A stretch of DNA of 64,000 nucleotides from VXRJ01 sp965246995 (GTDB lineage: Bacteria; Acidobacteriota; Vicinamibacteria; Vicinamibacterales; UBA8438). The stretch is taken from NCBI GenBank assembly GCA_965246995.1, contig OZ252008.1:930001-994000 (forward strand), read 5' to 3'. The notes under the pieces were generated by a model. It ran no database searches. It was not told where the DNA came from and was given only the letters and a program-made list of their open reading frames with translations. The position numbers and the translations under genes are program-made. Positions 34,577 to 47,494 of the stretch are shown here, one piece after another. Each line of letters opens with the position of its first letter. Positions within the stretch are counted from its first letter, which is position 1.

Positions 34577-35230
34577 ATGCCGAGAGTCGCCCCCACCGCC
34601 CCGGTGCTGTTCATCGTCGCGTCGTTCCTGCTAGCCCTCGCCCCGCCCGCCGAGGCGCAGCCCGGGTTCATTACGGCCACCGTCCGAGATGTGGCAGGAC
34701 AGCCAATCGCTGGCGCGGAGGTCGTTGGCGAGAACCCGCGCACGCAGCGCCGGGTAGAGGGCGACACGGACAGTGCCGGCCGCTTCTCCTTTGTCGGTCT
34801 AGCGTCCGGCCGCTGGCTGTTCACCATCCGCCGGCGCGGTTACGACCCGGTGCAAGGCTTCGCCAACATCCGAGGCTCCGGCAGTGCCCGGGTCTTTTTT
34901 GTCATGGAGGCTGATCCGCTCCATCCGCCGGCACCCACCACCGGGGTGCTCGCCAACCTGCGCGGGGACGAACTGCAGGAGGCGCTCGATGTCGCCGACG
35001 CCCATTTCGAGAACGGCGACTACGATGCCGCCATCCAGGAATATGAAGCGGTTCTGGCGATGGTGCCGAGCCTGACTGCGCTGCACCTGCAAATCGGGCA
35101 TTCCTTCGAGGCGAAGCAGGAGACCGATCGGGCGCTTGCCGCGTACCGGGCCATTCCGGCCGACGATCCCGTCGGCGCGGAGGCACAGGCGGCGATTGAG
35201 CAACTGCTGTCGGGCGGCGGCGACCGCTAG
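34577..35230 (+). CDS. Secreted regulatory-like/TPR protein (short paralogue)
   Basis: 217 aa: signal peptide (about 1-27, ending AEAQ), a carboxypeptidase-regulatory-like module (about 30-95: ATVRDVAGQPIAGAEVVGEN, GRFSFVGLASGRWLF) and two or three TPR-like repeats (FENGDYDAAIQEYEAVL). The layout repeats that of the 330-aa protein at 26327-27319, including SGxWxF at the end of the sandwich, so the two are paralogues. AAGGA lies before the ATG. Function unknown. Confidence 0.7.
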   Translation: MPRVAPTAPVLFIVASFLLALAPPAEAQPGFITATVRDVAGQPIAGAEVVGENPRTQRRVEGDTDSAGRFSFVGLASGRWLFTIRRRGYDPVQGFANIRGSGSARVFFVMEADPLHPPAPTTGVLANLRGDELQEALDVADAHFENGDYDAAIQEYEAVLAMVPSLTALHLQIGHSFEAKQETDRALAAYRAIPADDPVGAEAQAAIEQLLSGGGDR

Positions 35231-35249
35231 ACTTCCCGCTCACCCGCCG

Positions 35250-35279
35250 TTGACCCTGAAACGACCCGATTGCTAGAAT
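35250..35279 (+). promoter_or_regulatory. Sigma-70-type promoter of tRNA-Glu
   Basis: TTGACC (35250-35255), an 18-bp spacer and TAGAAT (35274-35279) lie about 24 nt before the tRNA. This is one of only two places in the window where both hexamers are clear. Confidence 0.7.
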
Positions 35280-35302
35280 AACTGTCCCTTTCGGCGGCGC
35301 GT

Positions 35303-35377
35303 GGCGGTATCGTCTAGGGGTTAGGATTCGTGGTTCTCAGCCACGGGACCGGGGTTCGAATCCCCGTACCGCTACCA
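35303..35377 (+). tRNA. tRNA-Glu (anticodon CTC)
   Basis: A full cloverleaf of 75 nt with an encoded CCA. The acceptor stem GGCGGTA pairs with TACCGCT (a G-U at 1-72). The anticodon stem CGTGG/CCACG closes the loop TTCTCAG, giving anticodon CTC for GAG codons. The T arm is CGGGG-TTCGAAT-CCCCG. The D arm GTCTAGGGGTTAGGAT is typical of tRNA-Glu. It is read from its own promoter, and no terminator was seen downstream. Confidence 0.93.
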
Positions 35378-35435
35378 TCCCTTCCCGTTCCGCTACTCGT
35401 CCTTGCGTACTCAGCGGGTTGATCGTCGTATCTCG

Positions 35436-36656
35436 TCAGCGCCGCCCGGTGTACGGATTCTCGCGGTACCAGTCGGCCCAGCGTGCGCACCCGCGATCGC
35501 CCGCCTCGTTGCAGATCTGCCGGCTGCGGATGTAGTGGCCGCGGGCGCGCTGATGCTCGCCCAGGAGGTTGTCCAGCTTTCCCAACTCCAGGTGGGCTCG
35601 GCCGCGCACCCACGTCGCGGCGCCGTTGCGGGCGGCGATGGCGAGATCCCCGCGCGCCTCTTCGGTGTCGCCCAGCGCCACGCGCGCCGTCCCACGTTTC
35701 AACCTCCAGATCGCCTCTTCGCCCATCATCCGGGGTCGGCCGTCCTGCTCGAGGCGGCGGAAGCCGTGCGACAGGATCAGATCGGCGAGCGCGGGCCGGT
35801 CGTCGCGCAGCCAGGTGGAAGCCGTCTCCAGCCAGAGCAGCCGGTTACGCGGGAAGCTGCGCCGCAGGTTGCGCAGCACTCCGTGTGCAAGGCTGAACTC
35901 CCGCTCGCGGTTGTAGAGCAGCACGAGTGCGAACTGTGCTTCGCTGCGCACCTCGGTCGACCGCCTTGCTGCATCCGCGAGCATCCGTATCGCGTCTTCC
36001 TTGCCGCCATCGAATCCGGCCAGATAAGCCAACCACCGCAAGGGACGAGGAACAACCGAGACGATGTAGCGGTAGAGGCCGACCAGCAGCTTGGCGTCGT
36101 GGTAAGCCGGATCGAGTTCCAAGGCCCGTTCGTGCGCCAGGTATGCGCGGCGCGCCGACCGAAGCGCCTGGAACGGTTGCCGCAGAATCGAAGCCCGGTA
36201 CGATGCATCAAGCGCCACCGCAACACCCAGTTCGTAATGGCCATCCGGGTCGTCCGGATCGTTCTCTACGGCCGTTTCACCGAGTCGGATCGCATGGGCG
36301 AGGTGTTGCTCGAAGGTCTGGACGAGTTCCTTGGGCGGATCGTCGAACTCGCCGGACGGACCGTACATCGATCCGGCAAGGTAGCTGTCGAAGAGCGCGG
36401 CACCGCGTTCGAACAGCATCTGAAGCCAGGCTGCTACCGCTACGGCGCGGTACGGAGCGGGGTGATCCGGACGTTCTCCTACCGCCCTGCGGAACGTCGC
36501 GATGGCCTCCTCGTAATCCAGGTTGTAAACCAGCTCGAACCCGGCGGCCAACGTCGGATCGAACTCTGCCGGGGCCGCTTCAGCCCGCTCCGGCAAGGAG
36601 GCAAGCGGGATGGCGAGAGTCACCGCGACCGCAATCGACTTGCTAAGGCGCCGCAT
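35436..36656 (-). CDS. Secreted TPR-repeat protein
   Basis: 406 aa with a signal peptide (about 1-27, ending AEAAP). TPR-like helical repeats run through the protein: YNLDYEEAIATFRRAV, DPDDPDGHYELGVAVA, LDPAYHDAKLLVGLY, and LYNREREFSLAHGVLRNL. No catalytic domain is seen; a scaffold role is likely. A TATTAT box lies 9 nt before the ATG with no Shine-Dalgarno. Confidence 0.7.
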   Translation of the reverse strand: MRRLSKSIAVAVTLAIPLASLPERAEAAPAEFDPTLAAGFELVYNLDYEEAIATFRRAVGERPDHPAPYRAVAVAAWLQMLFERGAALFDSYLAGSMYGPSGEFDDPPKELVQTFEQHLAHAIRLGETAVENDPDDPDGHYELGVAVALDASYRASILRQPFQALRSARRAYLAHERALELDPAYHDAKLLVGLYRYIVSVVPRPLRWLAYLAGFDGGKEDAIRMLADAARRSTEVRSEAQFALVLLYNREREFSLAHGVLRNLRRSFPRNRLLWLETASTWLRDDRPALADLILSHGFRRLEQDGRPRMMGEEAIWRLKRGTARVALGDTEEARGDLAIAARNGAATWVRGRAHLELGKLDNLLGEHQRARGHYIRSRQICNEAGDRGCARWADWYRENPYTGRR

Positions 36657-36665
36657 GGCCCGCCC

Positions 36666-36671
36666 ATAATA
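36666..36671 (-). promoter_or_regulatory. -10 box of the TPR gene (leaderless type)
   Basis: Minus-strand TATTAT, 9 nt from the ATG at 36656; the intervening GGGCGGGCC is not a good ribosome binding site. Confidence 0.45.
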
Positions 36672-36768
36672 TGCGACCCTTCTTCGCTCGCATCCTCGCT
36701 CCGGGGCACATCCTGCGATAGACTAAGTGCTACTGAGATCCAGTCTGCCCTAGGAGGCGTACGCCCAA

Positions 36769-39297
36769 GTGCATCAGGGACTTCGCACGCTCGACAAGTT
36801 GCCGATCGGTGAGTCTGCCGTCGTCCATCGTGTCGGTTGCGAGGAACGTGTCGGTTGCCGCCTCATGGAAATGGGGTTGCTGCCCGGAACGCCGATCGAG
36901 ATGGTCCGGCGGGCCCCGCTGGGCGACCCGATCGAGATCCGTCTGCGCGGTTACCTGCTGAGTCTCCGGTCCGCCGACGCCGCCGACGTACTGCTCGCGC
37001 CCGAGGGCCATGCGGATCCCACGGATGCGTCCGGCGGTGACGGCGATTCCAATGGCAACGACGTTCGCTTCGCGGCGCATCCATCGCGTGACGCGGCGCC
37101 TCGAGAGCGCGTACCGCGTGTCCTGGTTGCCGGCAACGCGAATTCGGGGAAGACGACCATCTTCAATCTCCTGACCGGCGCGCGCGCCAGGGTGGGCAAT
37201 TACCCGGGTGTGACGGTGACCCGGGCGTCGCGCGAGATCGACCTGCCGGACGGACCGCGCGTGGAGGTGGTCGATCTGCCGGGCACCTATAGCCTGAGCA
37301 CCTACTCGCCCGACGAGCAGGTGGCGGTCGACGAAGTACTGGGTCGCCGGGGTGACGACCCGGATGCGTTGGTCGTGGTGGTGGACGCCGCCGCGCTCGA
37401 GCGTGGCTTGTACCTGGTCATGCAGATCGTCGAGACCGGTGTCCCGGTGGTCGTGGCGCTCAACATGGTGGACGAGGCGCGGGCCGCCGGCATGGAGCTC
37501 GACGCATCGAAGCTGGGCGACTGGCTCGGTGTCGCCGTCGTGCCGATGGTTGGGACGACCGGCGAGGGGCTCGACGAACTGCGAGCCGCGATCGCCCGCA
37601 CGGTTGGTCTGGCGGCGCGAGAAGAGGTGGCCTGGTCCGAGTTCCCGCCGGCGGTCACAAGTGCCATTACCAGGGTGGAGCGGTCGCTCGACGGCTCGCC
37701 ATTCGTTCGGACGCCCGCGGCGCGCCGCTCCTGGGCTGTCTGGTCGCTCCTGTCGCATTCGGCGGACGAGGACGACGTTGATGGGTTGCCGGACGGCGTT
37801 CGCCGCACGGTCGATGCGGTGCGCCAACAGGCGGCGGACACGCAACTGGACCTGGGCCACGGTCTGATCGCCCCGCGCTACCGCTGGATCGAGGGTGTGG
37901 TCGCGGATGTGCGGCGGGTGCGGCCCGGCACCGCGCCGAGCGTGGTCTGGACCGAGCGGATCGACGCCATCCTGACCCACCGCCTCTGGGGGCTGGGAGT
38001 GTTCGCCGGCGTGATGGCGTTGCTCTTCGAGGCGCTCTTCGCCTGGTCCGAACCGTTCATCGGTGTGATCGAGACGGTGACCGTCGGGCTGCAGAACGCC
38101 GTCACCAGCCTGTTGCCGGCTGGCGCCCTGCAGGATCTGATGGTGAATGGCGTGATAGCCGGTGTCGGCAATGTCGTCGTGTTCGTGCCGCAGATTGCAA
38201 TGATCGGGTTGTTCATTGCCGTACTCGAGGATGTCGGCTATCTCTCGCGCGTCGCATTCCTGATTGACCGGCTGATGGGGCGGGTCGGCCTGCATGGGAA
38301 GGCGTTCGTTCCAATGCTGTCGGGGTTTGCCTGCGCCATTCCGGCGGTGATGGCGACCCGGACCATCGAGAGCCGGCGCGACCGGCTAATCACGATGCTG
38401 ACCTTGCCGATGATCTCGTGCAGTGCGCGCCTGCCGGTCTTCGTGCTGGTGACTGCAGTGGTCTTTACGGGCAGCGCCCGGGTGTTCGGCCTGTTCAGCG
38501 CGGGCGCGGTAGTGTTGTTCGGCATGTATGCGCTCTCGGTCGCGGCGACGCTCGGCGCCGCAGCGGTGCTGCGCCGCACGGTGCTTCACGGACCGCGCCT
38601 GCCGCTCGTCCTGGAACTTCCCCCGTACCGGGTGCCGGTCTGGCGCAACGTCTCCGTAGCGACCTGGCGCGGGCTACGAAAGTTCCTGGTCGATGCCGGG
38701 ACGATCATCCTGACGATGACGATCATTCTGTGGGCGCTTCTGTCGTACCCGCGGAGCACTGAGATCGCACAGCGCTACGAGGCGGAGCGCGCTACCGTGG
38801 CGGCGTCGGTGGTCGATGCGGATGCGCGGGCCGAGCAGCTTTCGGAGCTCGGCGGCCGGGAGGCGGGCGAGCAACTCCGCTACAGCGTGGCGGGACGGGT
38901 GGGCCGGTTGATGGAGCCCACGATCGAGCCGCTCGGTTTCGACTGGCGGATTGGTGTCGGCATCCTGGGGGCGTTCGCCGCGCGTGAGGTATTCGTCTCC
39001 ACACTCGGGATCGTATTCGGCATCGCCGAGGCGGATGAGGAGAGCGTCTCGCTCCGCACTTCACTCCAGGAGGCGCAGCATCCCGACGGCAGCGCATTGA
39101 TGACGCCGCTCGCCGGCATATCGCTGATGGTCTTCTTCGTCCTGGCGTGCCAGTGCATGAGCACGATCGGCGTAGTCCGGCGCGAGTCCGGCTCCTGGGG
39201 CTGGCCGATCTTCATGTTCGGGTACATGTCGGTCCTCGCCTACGTTGCATCGCTTGCCGTCTACCAGGTGGGATCGCTATTTGGGTGGGGCGTCTGA
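36769..39297 (+). CDS. feoB: Ferrous iron transporter with FeoA fused to FeoB
   Basis: 842 aa inner-membrane Fe2+ importer. Residues 1-75 are a complete FeoA SH3-like domain (LDKLPIGESAVVHRV through PIEIRLRGYLLSLR). After a charged linker comes the FeoB GTPase: G1 GNANSGKTT near residue 122, G3 DLPGTY, G4 NMVD. The membrane part has the gate motifs LSGFACAIPAVMATRTIES and LPMISCSARLPVFVL, with the conserved Cys residues. TAGGAGG precedes the GTG start. No Fur box was recognised. The Cys-rich partner gene follows within 14 nt. Confidence 0.93.
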   Translation: MHQGLRTLDKLPIGESAVVHRVGCEERVGCRLMEMGLLPGTPIEMVRRAPLGDPIEIRLRGYLLSLRSADAADVLLAPEGHADPTDASGGDGDSNGNDVRFAAHPSRDAAPRERVPRVLVAGNANSGKTTIFNLLTGARARVGNYPGVTVTRASREIDLPDGPRVEVVDLPGTYSLSTYSPDEQVAVDEVLGRRGDDPDALVVVVDAAALERGLYLVMQIVETGVPVVVALNMVDEARAAGMELDASKLGDWLGVAVVPMVGTTGEGLDELRAAIARTVGLAAREEVAWSEFPPAVTSAITRVERSLDGSPFVRTPAARRSWAVWSLLSHSADEDDVDGLPDGVRRTVDAVRQQAADTQLDLGHGLIAPRYRWIEGVVADVRRVRPGTAPSVVWTERIDAILTHRLWGLGVFAGVMALLFEALFAWSEPFIGVIETVTVGLQNAVTSLLPAGALQDLMVNGVIAGVGNVVVFVPQIAMIGLFIAVLEDVGYLSRVAFLIDRLMGRVGLHGKAFVPMLSGFACAIPAVMATRTIESRRDRLITMLTLPMISCSARLPVFVLVTAVVFTGSARVFGLFSAGAVVLFGMYALSVAATLGAAAVLRRTVLHGPRLPLVLELPPYRVPVWRNVSVATWRGLRKFLVDAGTIILTMTIILWALLSYPRSTEIAQRYEAERATVAASVVDADARAEQLSELGGREAGEQLRYSVAGRVGRLMEPTIEPLGFDWRIGVGILGAFAAREVFVSTLGIVFGIAEADEESVSLRTSLQEAQHPDGSALMTPLAGISLMVFFVLACQCMSTIGVVRRESGSWGWPIFMFGYMSVLAYVASLAVYQVGSLFGWGV

Positions 39298-39310
39298 GAG
39301 GGAATCGCCG

Positions 39311-39583
39311 ATGGAATGGTTGATCGGCGGACCGGCGGGCTGGCAGGAAGGGGTGGCGGCAGTGATCGTGGTCGCCGCGGTGGTGTCGCTCTACCGGCAC
39401 CTCCGTGGCATGTTCGGCACCGCGTCGCCCAGCGGCGGCGGTGCGGGTTGCCACGGCTGCGCCAGCGATTGCGAGGTGCCGGATCCGGCGGCGGAGCCGG
39501 GCGCCGGAACCAAGCCGGTACCCGACGGCACATCACCCGCCGCGACGCCTGTCACGGCGACGCTGCGCGGGACACTACACTGA
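39311..39583 (+). CDS. FeoB-associated Cys-rich membrane protein
   Basis: 90 aa: one helix (about residues 14-32) followed by a CxxCxxxC cluster (GAGCHGCASDC) and a Pro/Ala-rich tail. Small proteins of this type follow feoB in many bacteria and probably assist iron uptake. It starts 13 nt after the feoB stop. Its last 32 bp overlap the convergent HD gene. Confidence 0.8.
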   Translation: MEWLIGGPAGWQEGVAAVIVVAAVVSLYRHLRGMFGTASPSGGGAGCHGCASDCEVPDPAAEPGAGTKPVPDGTSPAATPVTATLRGTLH

Positions 39584-40124
39584 CGAAGGCGTCGAGCCGG
39601 CGCCGGTGTTCGTCCAGGATCGGGTGCGACCAACGCGCTGTCGCGGACGCCAGCACCGTCCGCTGGTACCAGAGCATCCCCTCCAGGTCCGTATTGAACG
39701 GCTTGATGAAGACGGGACCCTGCAGCTCGAGCTCTCTCGTCATGGTGGAAAGGTTGTGGATCTTGTCGGCCGACGCGATGGCGAGCGAGCCCAGCCGCGG
39801 CGTCGTCCGGATCTGTGCAAGGTAGGTTTCCTTGCGTTCGCGCCATGGCGTCGGCTTCGGTGGTTCCGAGACATCGCGCACCATTTCGAGCACCGGCCCT
39901 CCGAAGCGCGATTCGATGATGTCCGGGTCGAGTTCGGTGTCTTCGAGGGTATCGTGCAGGATCGCGGCGACGACGGTGTCCTCGTCGAAACCGAAGTCCG
40001 CTGCGATCAGAGCAACCGACAGCACGTGTGCCACCTGGAAGCCCCGCTTCGCCTTGCGCCGGCGGAGGCCGTGTGCCTCGATCGCCGCGGTGATTGCGAG
40101 TTCGATGCGGGGAGACCAGTTCAC
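39552..40124 (-). CDS. HD-domain hydrolase, Mesh1/SpoT-hydrolase-like
   Basis: 190 aa, a stand-alone HD-fold metal hydrolase. Key parts are FQVAHVLSVALIAADFGFDE, AAILHDTLEDT (the HDxxED motif of RelA/SpoT hydrolases), and IASADKIHNLSTM. The similarity is to the ppGpp-hydrolysing domain and small alarmone hydrolases; ppGpp hydrolysis is therefore plausible, not shown. The GTG start overlaps the stop of the VWA gene as GTGA. Confidence 0.82.
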   Translation of the reverse strand: MNWSPRIELAITAAIEAHGLRRRKAKRGFQVAHVLSVALIAADFGFDEDTVVAAILHDTLEDTELDPDIIESRFGGPVLEMVRDVSEPPKPTPWRERKETYLAQIRTTPRLGSLAIASADKIHNLSTMTRELELQGPVFIKPFNTDLEGMLWYQRTVLASATARWSHPILDEHRRRLDAFVSVVSRAASP

Positions 40125-41035
40125 TCGCCTACCGCGTTGGCACTCGGTGCGATGTAGCTCCGCCGCGCCCGCGCTCTGAGGCCCCGCTCAGCGAGCCGGA
40201 CTTCGATCTCGTGGCGTTGTCCGTCGGTCCGGGGTGTGAAGCCCAGGACGTACTGGCTGTGCAGCTCCCGCGCAACGCGCGTGAAGGTCGGGCCCAGATC
40301 GGCGGCCTCGGTCAATTCGAAGTAGCCGCCGCCCGTCTCTTCGGCGAACCGCTTCAGGTTCCGGTCAGGCCGCGTCGTGACATAGCGCACGCCGTTGAAG
40401 TAGTTGCTCTCGAATCCGATGGCGTAAATCATCACTTCTTCGGCCACCGCCCGGTCGAGCACGTCGCCGGAGCCCGCGTCGCTGTCGGTGTCGTCGCCAT
40501 CGGTGAACAGGAGAACGACGCGGCGGCCATCCACTGCGAGCAGCGCGTCGAGCGATGTGTACGCGGCGTCGTACACCTTCGTGGCGTTGCCGAAGTCGAG
40601 GTCGGCGAGTTCGGCGATGAGCGCATCGCGGTCACCGATGAACTGCGGCGGTGTGATCTCCACCTTGTCGTTGAATGCGCCAACCCGAGCGCGGTCGTCG
40701 GGCAGCAGACGCAGCAGGAACTGTTCGGCGCCGGCCATCAACCGGCCGCGGTTCAGATCCATGCTCGCGCTCGTGTCGAGCATGACGACCACCGTGATCG
40801 GTCGGACGCTGTTCTCGAACACCACGATCTCGGTCGGCTCCTCGTCGTCGAGGATCGTGAAGTCCTCGCGCGTCAGATTGGGAACCAGTCGTCCCTCCCG
40901 GTCGGTCACCGTGACGAAGAGATCGACCAGTTGCGTCCCGCTCCGAAACAACGGCTGCTGCTGGGCGGTGGCGACGGCCACAAGGAAAAGGAGCAGGAGG
41001 ACAAGCGACGATCCGAGGCGGCAACGGCCACTCAT
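40121..41035 (-). CDS. Secreted VWFA-related protein
   Basis: 304 aa with a signal peptide (about 1-24, ending ATAQ). After an Ig-like strand segment (LVDLFVTVTDREGRLVPNLTREDFTI), the von Willebrand A domain has the metal-site motif DTSASM and later TDGDDTDSD. The arrangement is that of the VWFA-related family abundant in acidobacteria, with unknown ligands. It is translationally coupled to the HD-hydrolase gene downstream. Confidence 0.82.
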   Translation of the reverse strand: MSGRCRLGSSLVLLLLFLVAVATAQQQPLFRSGTQLVDLFVTVTDREGRLVPNLTREDFTILDDEEPTEIVVFENSVRPITVVVMLDTSASMDLNRGRLMAGAEQFLLRLLPDDRARVGAFNDKVEITPPQFIGDRDALIAELADLDFGNATKVYDAAYTSLDALLAVDGRRVVLLFTDGDDTDSDAGSGDVLDRAVAEEVMIYAIGFESNYFNGVRYVTTRPDRNLKRFAEETGGGYFELTEAADLGPTFTRVARELHSQYVLGFTPRTDGQRHEIEVRLAERGLRARARRSYIAPSANAVGE

Positions 41036-41172
41036 CGCACCAGTTTATCGCTCCTCTCCTGTGAGGGCAACGGCGCCGCTGCGGCCGATTGTCAGCAGTG
41101 GCCGGTCGGTAGTACGGTTAACGGGACCTTGGCGGTCTGGTGGGGCGGCGCGCCCCCGGGAGGATGAGGACA

Positions 41173-41631
41173 ATGGTCATGCACGCATCGGTCGCACGCG
41201 GGTTGGTGATGCTCGTGGCGCTCGTGGTGTTCACGGCTGCGCCGGCGACGGCGGCGGTGGAAGACGGTCTGGCGGCGCCGTACCTGCACATTCAGATGGC
41301 GCTCGCCAACGATTCGATGGACGGCGTGACCGACGCCGCCGGCACAATGGCGGCCGAGGCGGAAGGCATGGGGTCACCGGCCCGGATGATTTCCGCCACC
41401 GCACGCGCCCTGGCCGCGGCCGGCGATATCAAGACCGCCCGCGCCGCCTTCGGGCCGCTGAGCGACGCACTGATCGCCTACGGCGAGGAAGTAGGCTTCG
41501 GAGAACTCCGGGTTGCCTATTGCCCCATGGTGCGCAAGTCGTGGGTCCAGGCCGGGTCGGAACTCCGCAATCCTTTCTACGGGTCCGAGATGCTCACCTG
41601 CGGGTCCTTCCGGGAGGTGAGCAGCCGGTGA
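41173..41631 (+). CDS. DUF3347 secreted protein (metal-efflux-associated)
   Basis: 152 aa with a signal peptide. The C-terminal half has LRVAYCPMVRKSWVQ and NPFYGSEMLTCGSF, the CPM/TCG motifs of DUF3347, a domain also found at the end of CusB-like efflux adaptors. A periplasmic copper or other soft-metal role is likely from the family. The start is uncertain (ATG at 41164, 41173 or 41179); the GGAGG at 41159 fits 41173 best. Its stop lies 10 nt before metH. Confidence 0.75.
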   Translation: MVMHASVARGLVMLVALVVFTAAPATAAVEDGLAAPYLHIQMALANDSMDGVTDAAGTMAAEAEGMGSPARMISATARALAAAGDIKTARAAFGPLSDALIAYGEEVGFGELRVAYCPMVRKSWVQAGSELRNPFYGSEMLTCGSFREVSSR

Positions 41632-41641
41632 CGGCGCCGGT

Positions 41642-45382
<3,741 letters not shown>

Positions 45383-45388
45383 TCGACG

Positions 45389-47392
45389 GTGCACGACCTC
45401 GACATCCTTCGCGACCTGGCGATCATCGCCGGTCTCGCCATCCCTGTCGTTGCGCTCGCGCACCGGTTGCGCCTGCCGCCGCTGGTCGGCTTCCTCGTGG
45501 TGGGGGTGGTGATCGGTCCCTCCGGCCTGGCGCTAATCCCGGACCCCGACGAAGTATCAGCGCTTTCCGAGATCGGCGTCGTTCTGTTGCTGTTTGCGAT
45601 CGGTCTGGAGCTTTCGCTCTCCGATGTTCTCCGGCTTGGCCGCTCGGTCGTCGTGGCGGGCGGACTGCAAATCGCGGGAACCCTGGCTGCCGCCCTCGCC
45701 ATCGGCCTTGCCTTCGGCCTGTCGCCCGGCCGCGCGCTCTTCTATGGCGCGCTCGCGGCGATGTCGTCGACGGCGGTCGTCAGCAAGGCGTACGCCGACC
45801 GGGGCGAACTCGACACGGCGCACGGGCGCCAGGTGATCGCGATCCTGCTCTGCCAGGACCTCTGCATTGTTCCGATACTGCTGTTGCTGCCGCTCGCCGC
45901 CGGCGGAACCGTCAATGGCGAGGCGGCCGGCCTGAGAATCCTGGTCGGTCTTGCGGCGATGACGGCGCTGGTCTTCGGCGGCCGCGTCGTCGTGCGCGCC
46001 ACGCTCGACCGGATCGTCATGCTGCGCGACCGCGAGCTGTTCACGCTCTGCGTGGGTTTCTTTGGGCTCGCGACTGCGCTGGTGGCCGCGGGGACGGGCT
46101 TCTCGCTGGCGATCGGCGCATTTCTTGCCGGCCTCATCATCTCGGAGTCGGAGTACGGCCAACAGGCGCTCTCGGACGTCATCCCGTTCCGCTCGCTCTT
46201 CAGCGGTGTCTTCTTCACCTCCATCGGCATGCTGCTTGACTTGCGCGTCGTGATGGACGCGCCGTTCGCCGTTATTGGGGGGACCCTGTTACTCATCATC
46301 GCCAAGGGAGGGATTGCCACGGCGGCCGTCATCCTGCGCGGGCAACGGTTGGAGACCGGGCTCCGGAGCGGTATCAGTCTGGCGCAGTTGGGCGAGTTCT
46401 CATTCGTCCTTGCCGCGGTCGGTCTGGATCTGGGCCTGTTCGCGGGCAATCACTACCAGGTCTTCCTCGCGGCGGCGGTGCTCTCGCTGATGGCGACGCC
46501 GTTCCTGATCGGGTCCGCGTACCAGGCGTCGGAAGCGGTCGGCCGGGTGGTGCGACGCACCGTCACGCATGCCCGCGGCGTGGAGGCGGAACCGCGCGTC
46601 AGTGGCGAGTTGAGCACGTTGCGCGACCATGCAGTCGTCGTTGGCTACGGTGTTGCCGGTCGGTACCTGGGACGCATGCTGCAAGCGGCCGGCATCCGGT
46701 GCGTGGTGATCGACCAGAACGTAGAGTTGGTCCGACAGGCGCACGACGACGGGCTGCTGGCCGTTTATGGCGACGGTGCGAACTCGCTGATGCTGGAGCA
46801 GGTGGGTTGCGAGCGCGCGCGTATCGTCGTCTACGCGATCGCGTCACCGGTGGAGGAGCGCCGCGGCGTGGCGGCGGCGCGTGAGGTCGCGCCCGGAGCC
46901 ACCATCGTTGTCCGGACTCGCTATGTCCGCGCCATTGACGACCTCATGCGTCTCGGCGCGAACGAGGTAGTGGTGGAGGAGTTCGAGGCGTCACTCGAGC
47001 TGTTCGCCCGCGCGCTCCGGAGCTACGCGATCCCGCCGCGCCGTATCGCGCATGAGTTGAACGCGGTGCGCGATGAACACTACGGATTGTTACGCGGAAC
47101 CGCGGCTCCCGACCTGACGCTCGACGCGCTGCAACACCTGGGCATTCACGACGCGCTCGAGCTGATCGAGGTGGAAGCAGGTTCGAGGGCCGACGGCGAG
47201 AACGCCCGCACGCTCGATCTCCGGCGGGAGACGGGGGCGATACAGATCGCTGTCGTGCGCGATGGGGTCCCCATTTACCGTCGTGACGAGGCGTTCCGGT
47301 ACCGGCCGGGAGATACTGCAGTCATCGTCGGTGATCCGGAAGCCCTGGAACGCGCTGCGGCTCTGTTCCGGGTGGGTTCTGCCGCGACCTAG
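45389..47392 (+). CDS. CPA2-family cation:proton antiporter with TrkA-N domain (KefB-like)
   Basis: 667 aa: about 12 N-terminal helices (LRLPPLVGFLVVGVVIGPSG, IGVVLLLFAIGLELS, IGAFLAGLIISESEYG), then an NAD-binding TrkA-N domain from about residue 410 (AVVVGYGVAGRYLGRML) and a C-terminal TrkA-C-like part. It exchanges K+ or Na+ for H+ and is gated through the cytoplasmic nucleotide-binding domain. GTG start, 6 nt after metH. Its stop lies in the motif CTAGGAGCCCGT discussed as a repeat. Confidence 0.88.
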   Translation: MHDLDILRDLAIIAGLAIPVVALAHRLRLPPLVGFLVVGVVIGPSGLALIPDPDEVSALSEIGVVLLLFAIGLELSLSDVLRLGRSVVVAGGLQIAGTLAAALAIGLAFGLSPGRALFYGALAAMSSTAVVSKAYADRGELDTAHGRQVIAILLCQDLCIVPILLLLPLAAGGTVNGEAAGLRILVGLAAMTALVFGGRVVVRATLDRIVMLRDRELFTLCVGFFGLATALVAAGTGFSLAIGAFLAGLIISESEYGQQALSDVIPFRSLFSGVFFTSIGMLLDLRVVMDAPFAVIGGTLLLIIAKGGIATAAVILRGQRLETGLRSGISLAQLGEFSFVLAAVGLDLGLFAGNHYQVFLAAAVLSLMATPFLIGSAYQASEAVGRVVRRTVTHARGVEAEPRVSGELSTLRDHAVVVGYGVAGRYLGRMLQAAGIRCVVIDQNVELVRQAHDDGLLAVYGDGANSLMLEQVGCERARIVVYAIASPVEERRGVAAAREVAPGATIVVRTRYVRAIDDLMRLGANEVVVEEFEASLELFARALRSYAIPPRRIAHELNAVRDEHYGLLRGTAAPDLTLDALQHLGIHDALELIEVEAGSRADGENARTLDLRRETGAIQIAVVRDGVPIYRRDEAFRYRPGDTAVIVGDPEALERAAALFRVGSAAT

Positions 47393-47494
47393 GAGCCCGT
47401 CCGCAGCAGGCCGGCGTTATAAGGTGAAGTGTGCGGGTCGACGCGTCTGCCTGCGGATGCCGAACCTGCGATGTATCATCCCGACCGTACGTTC

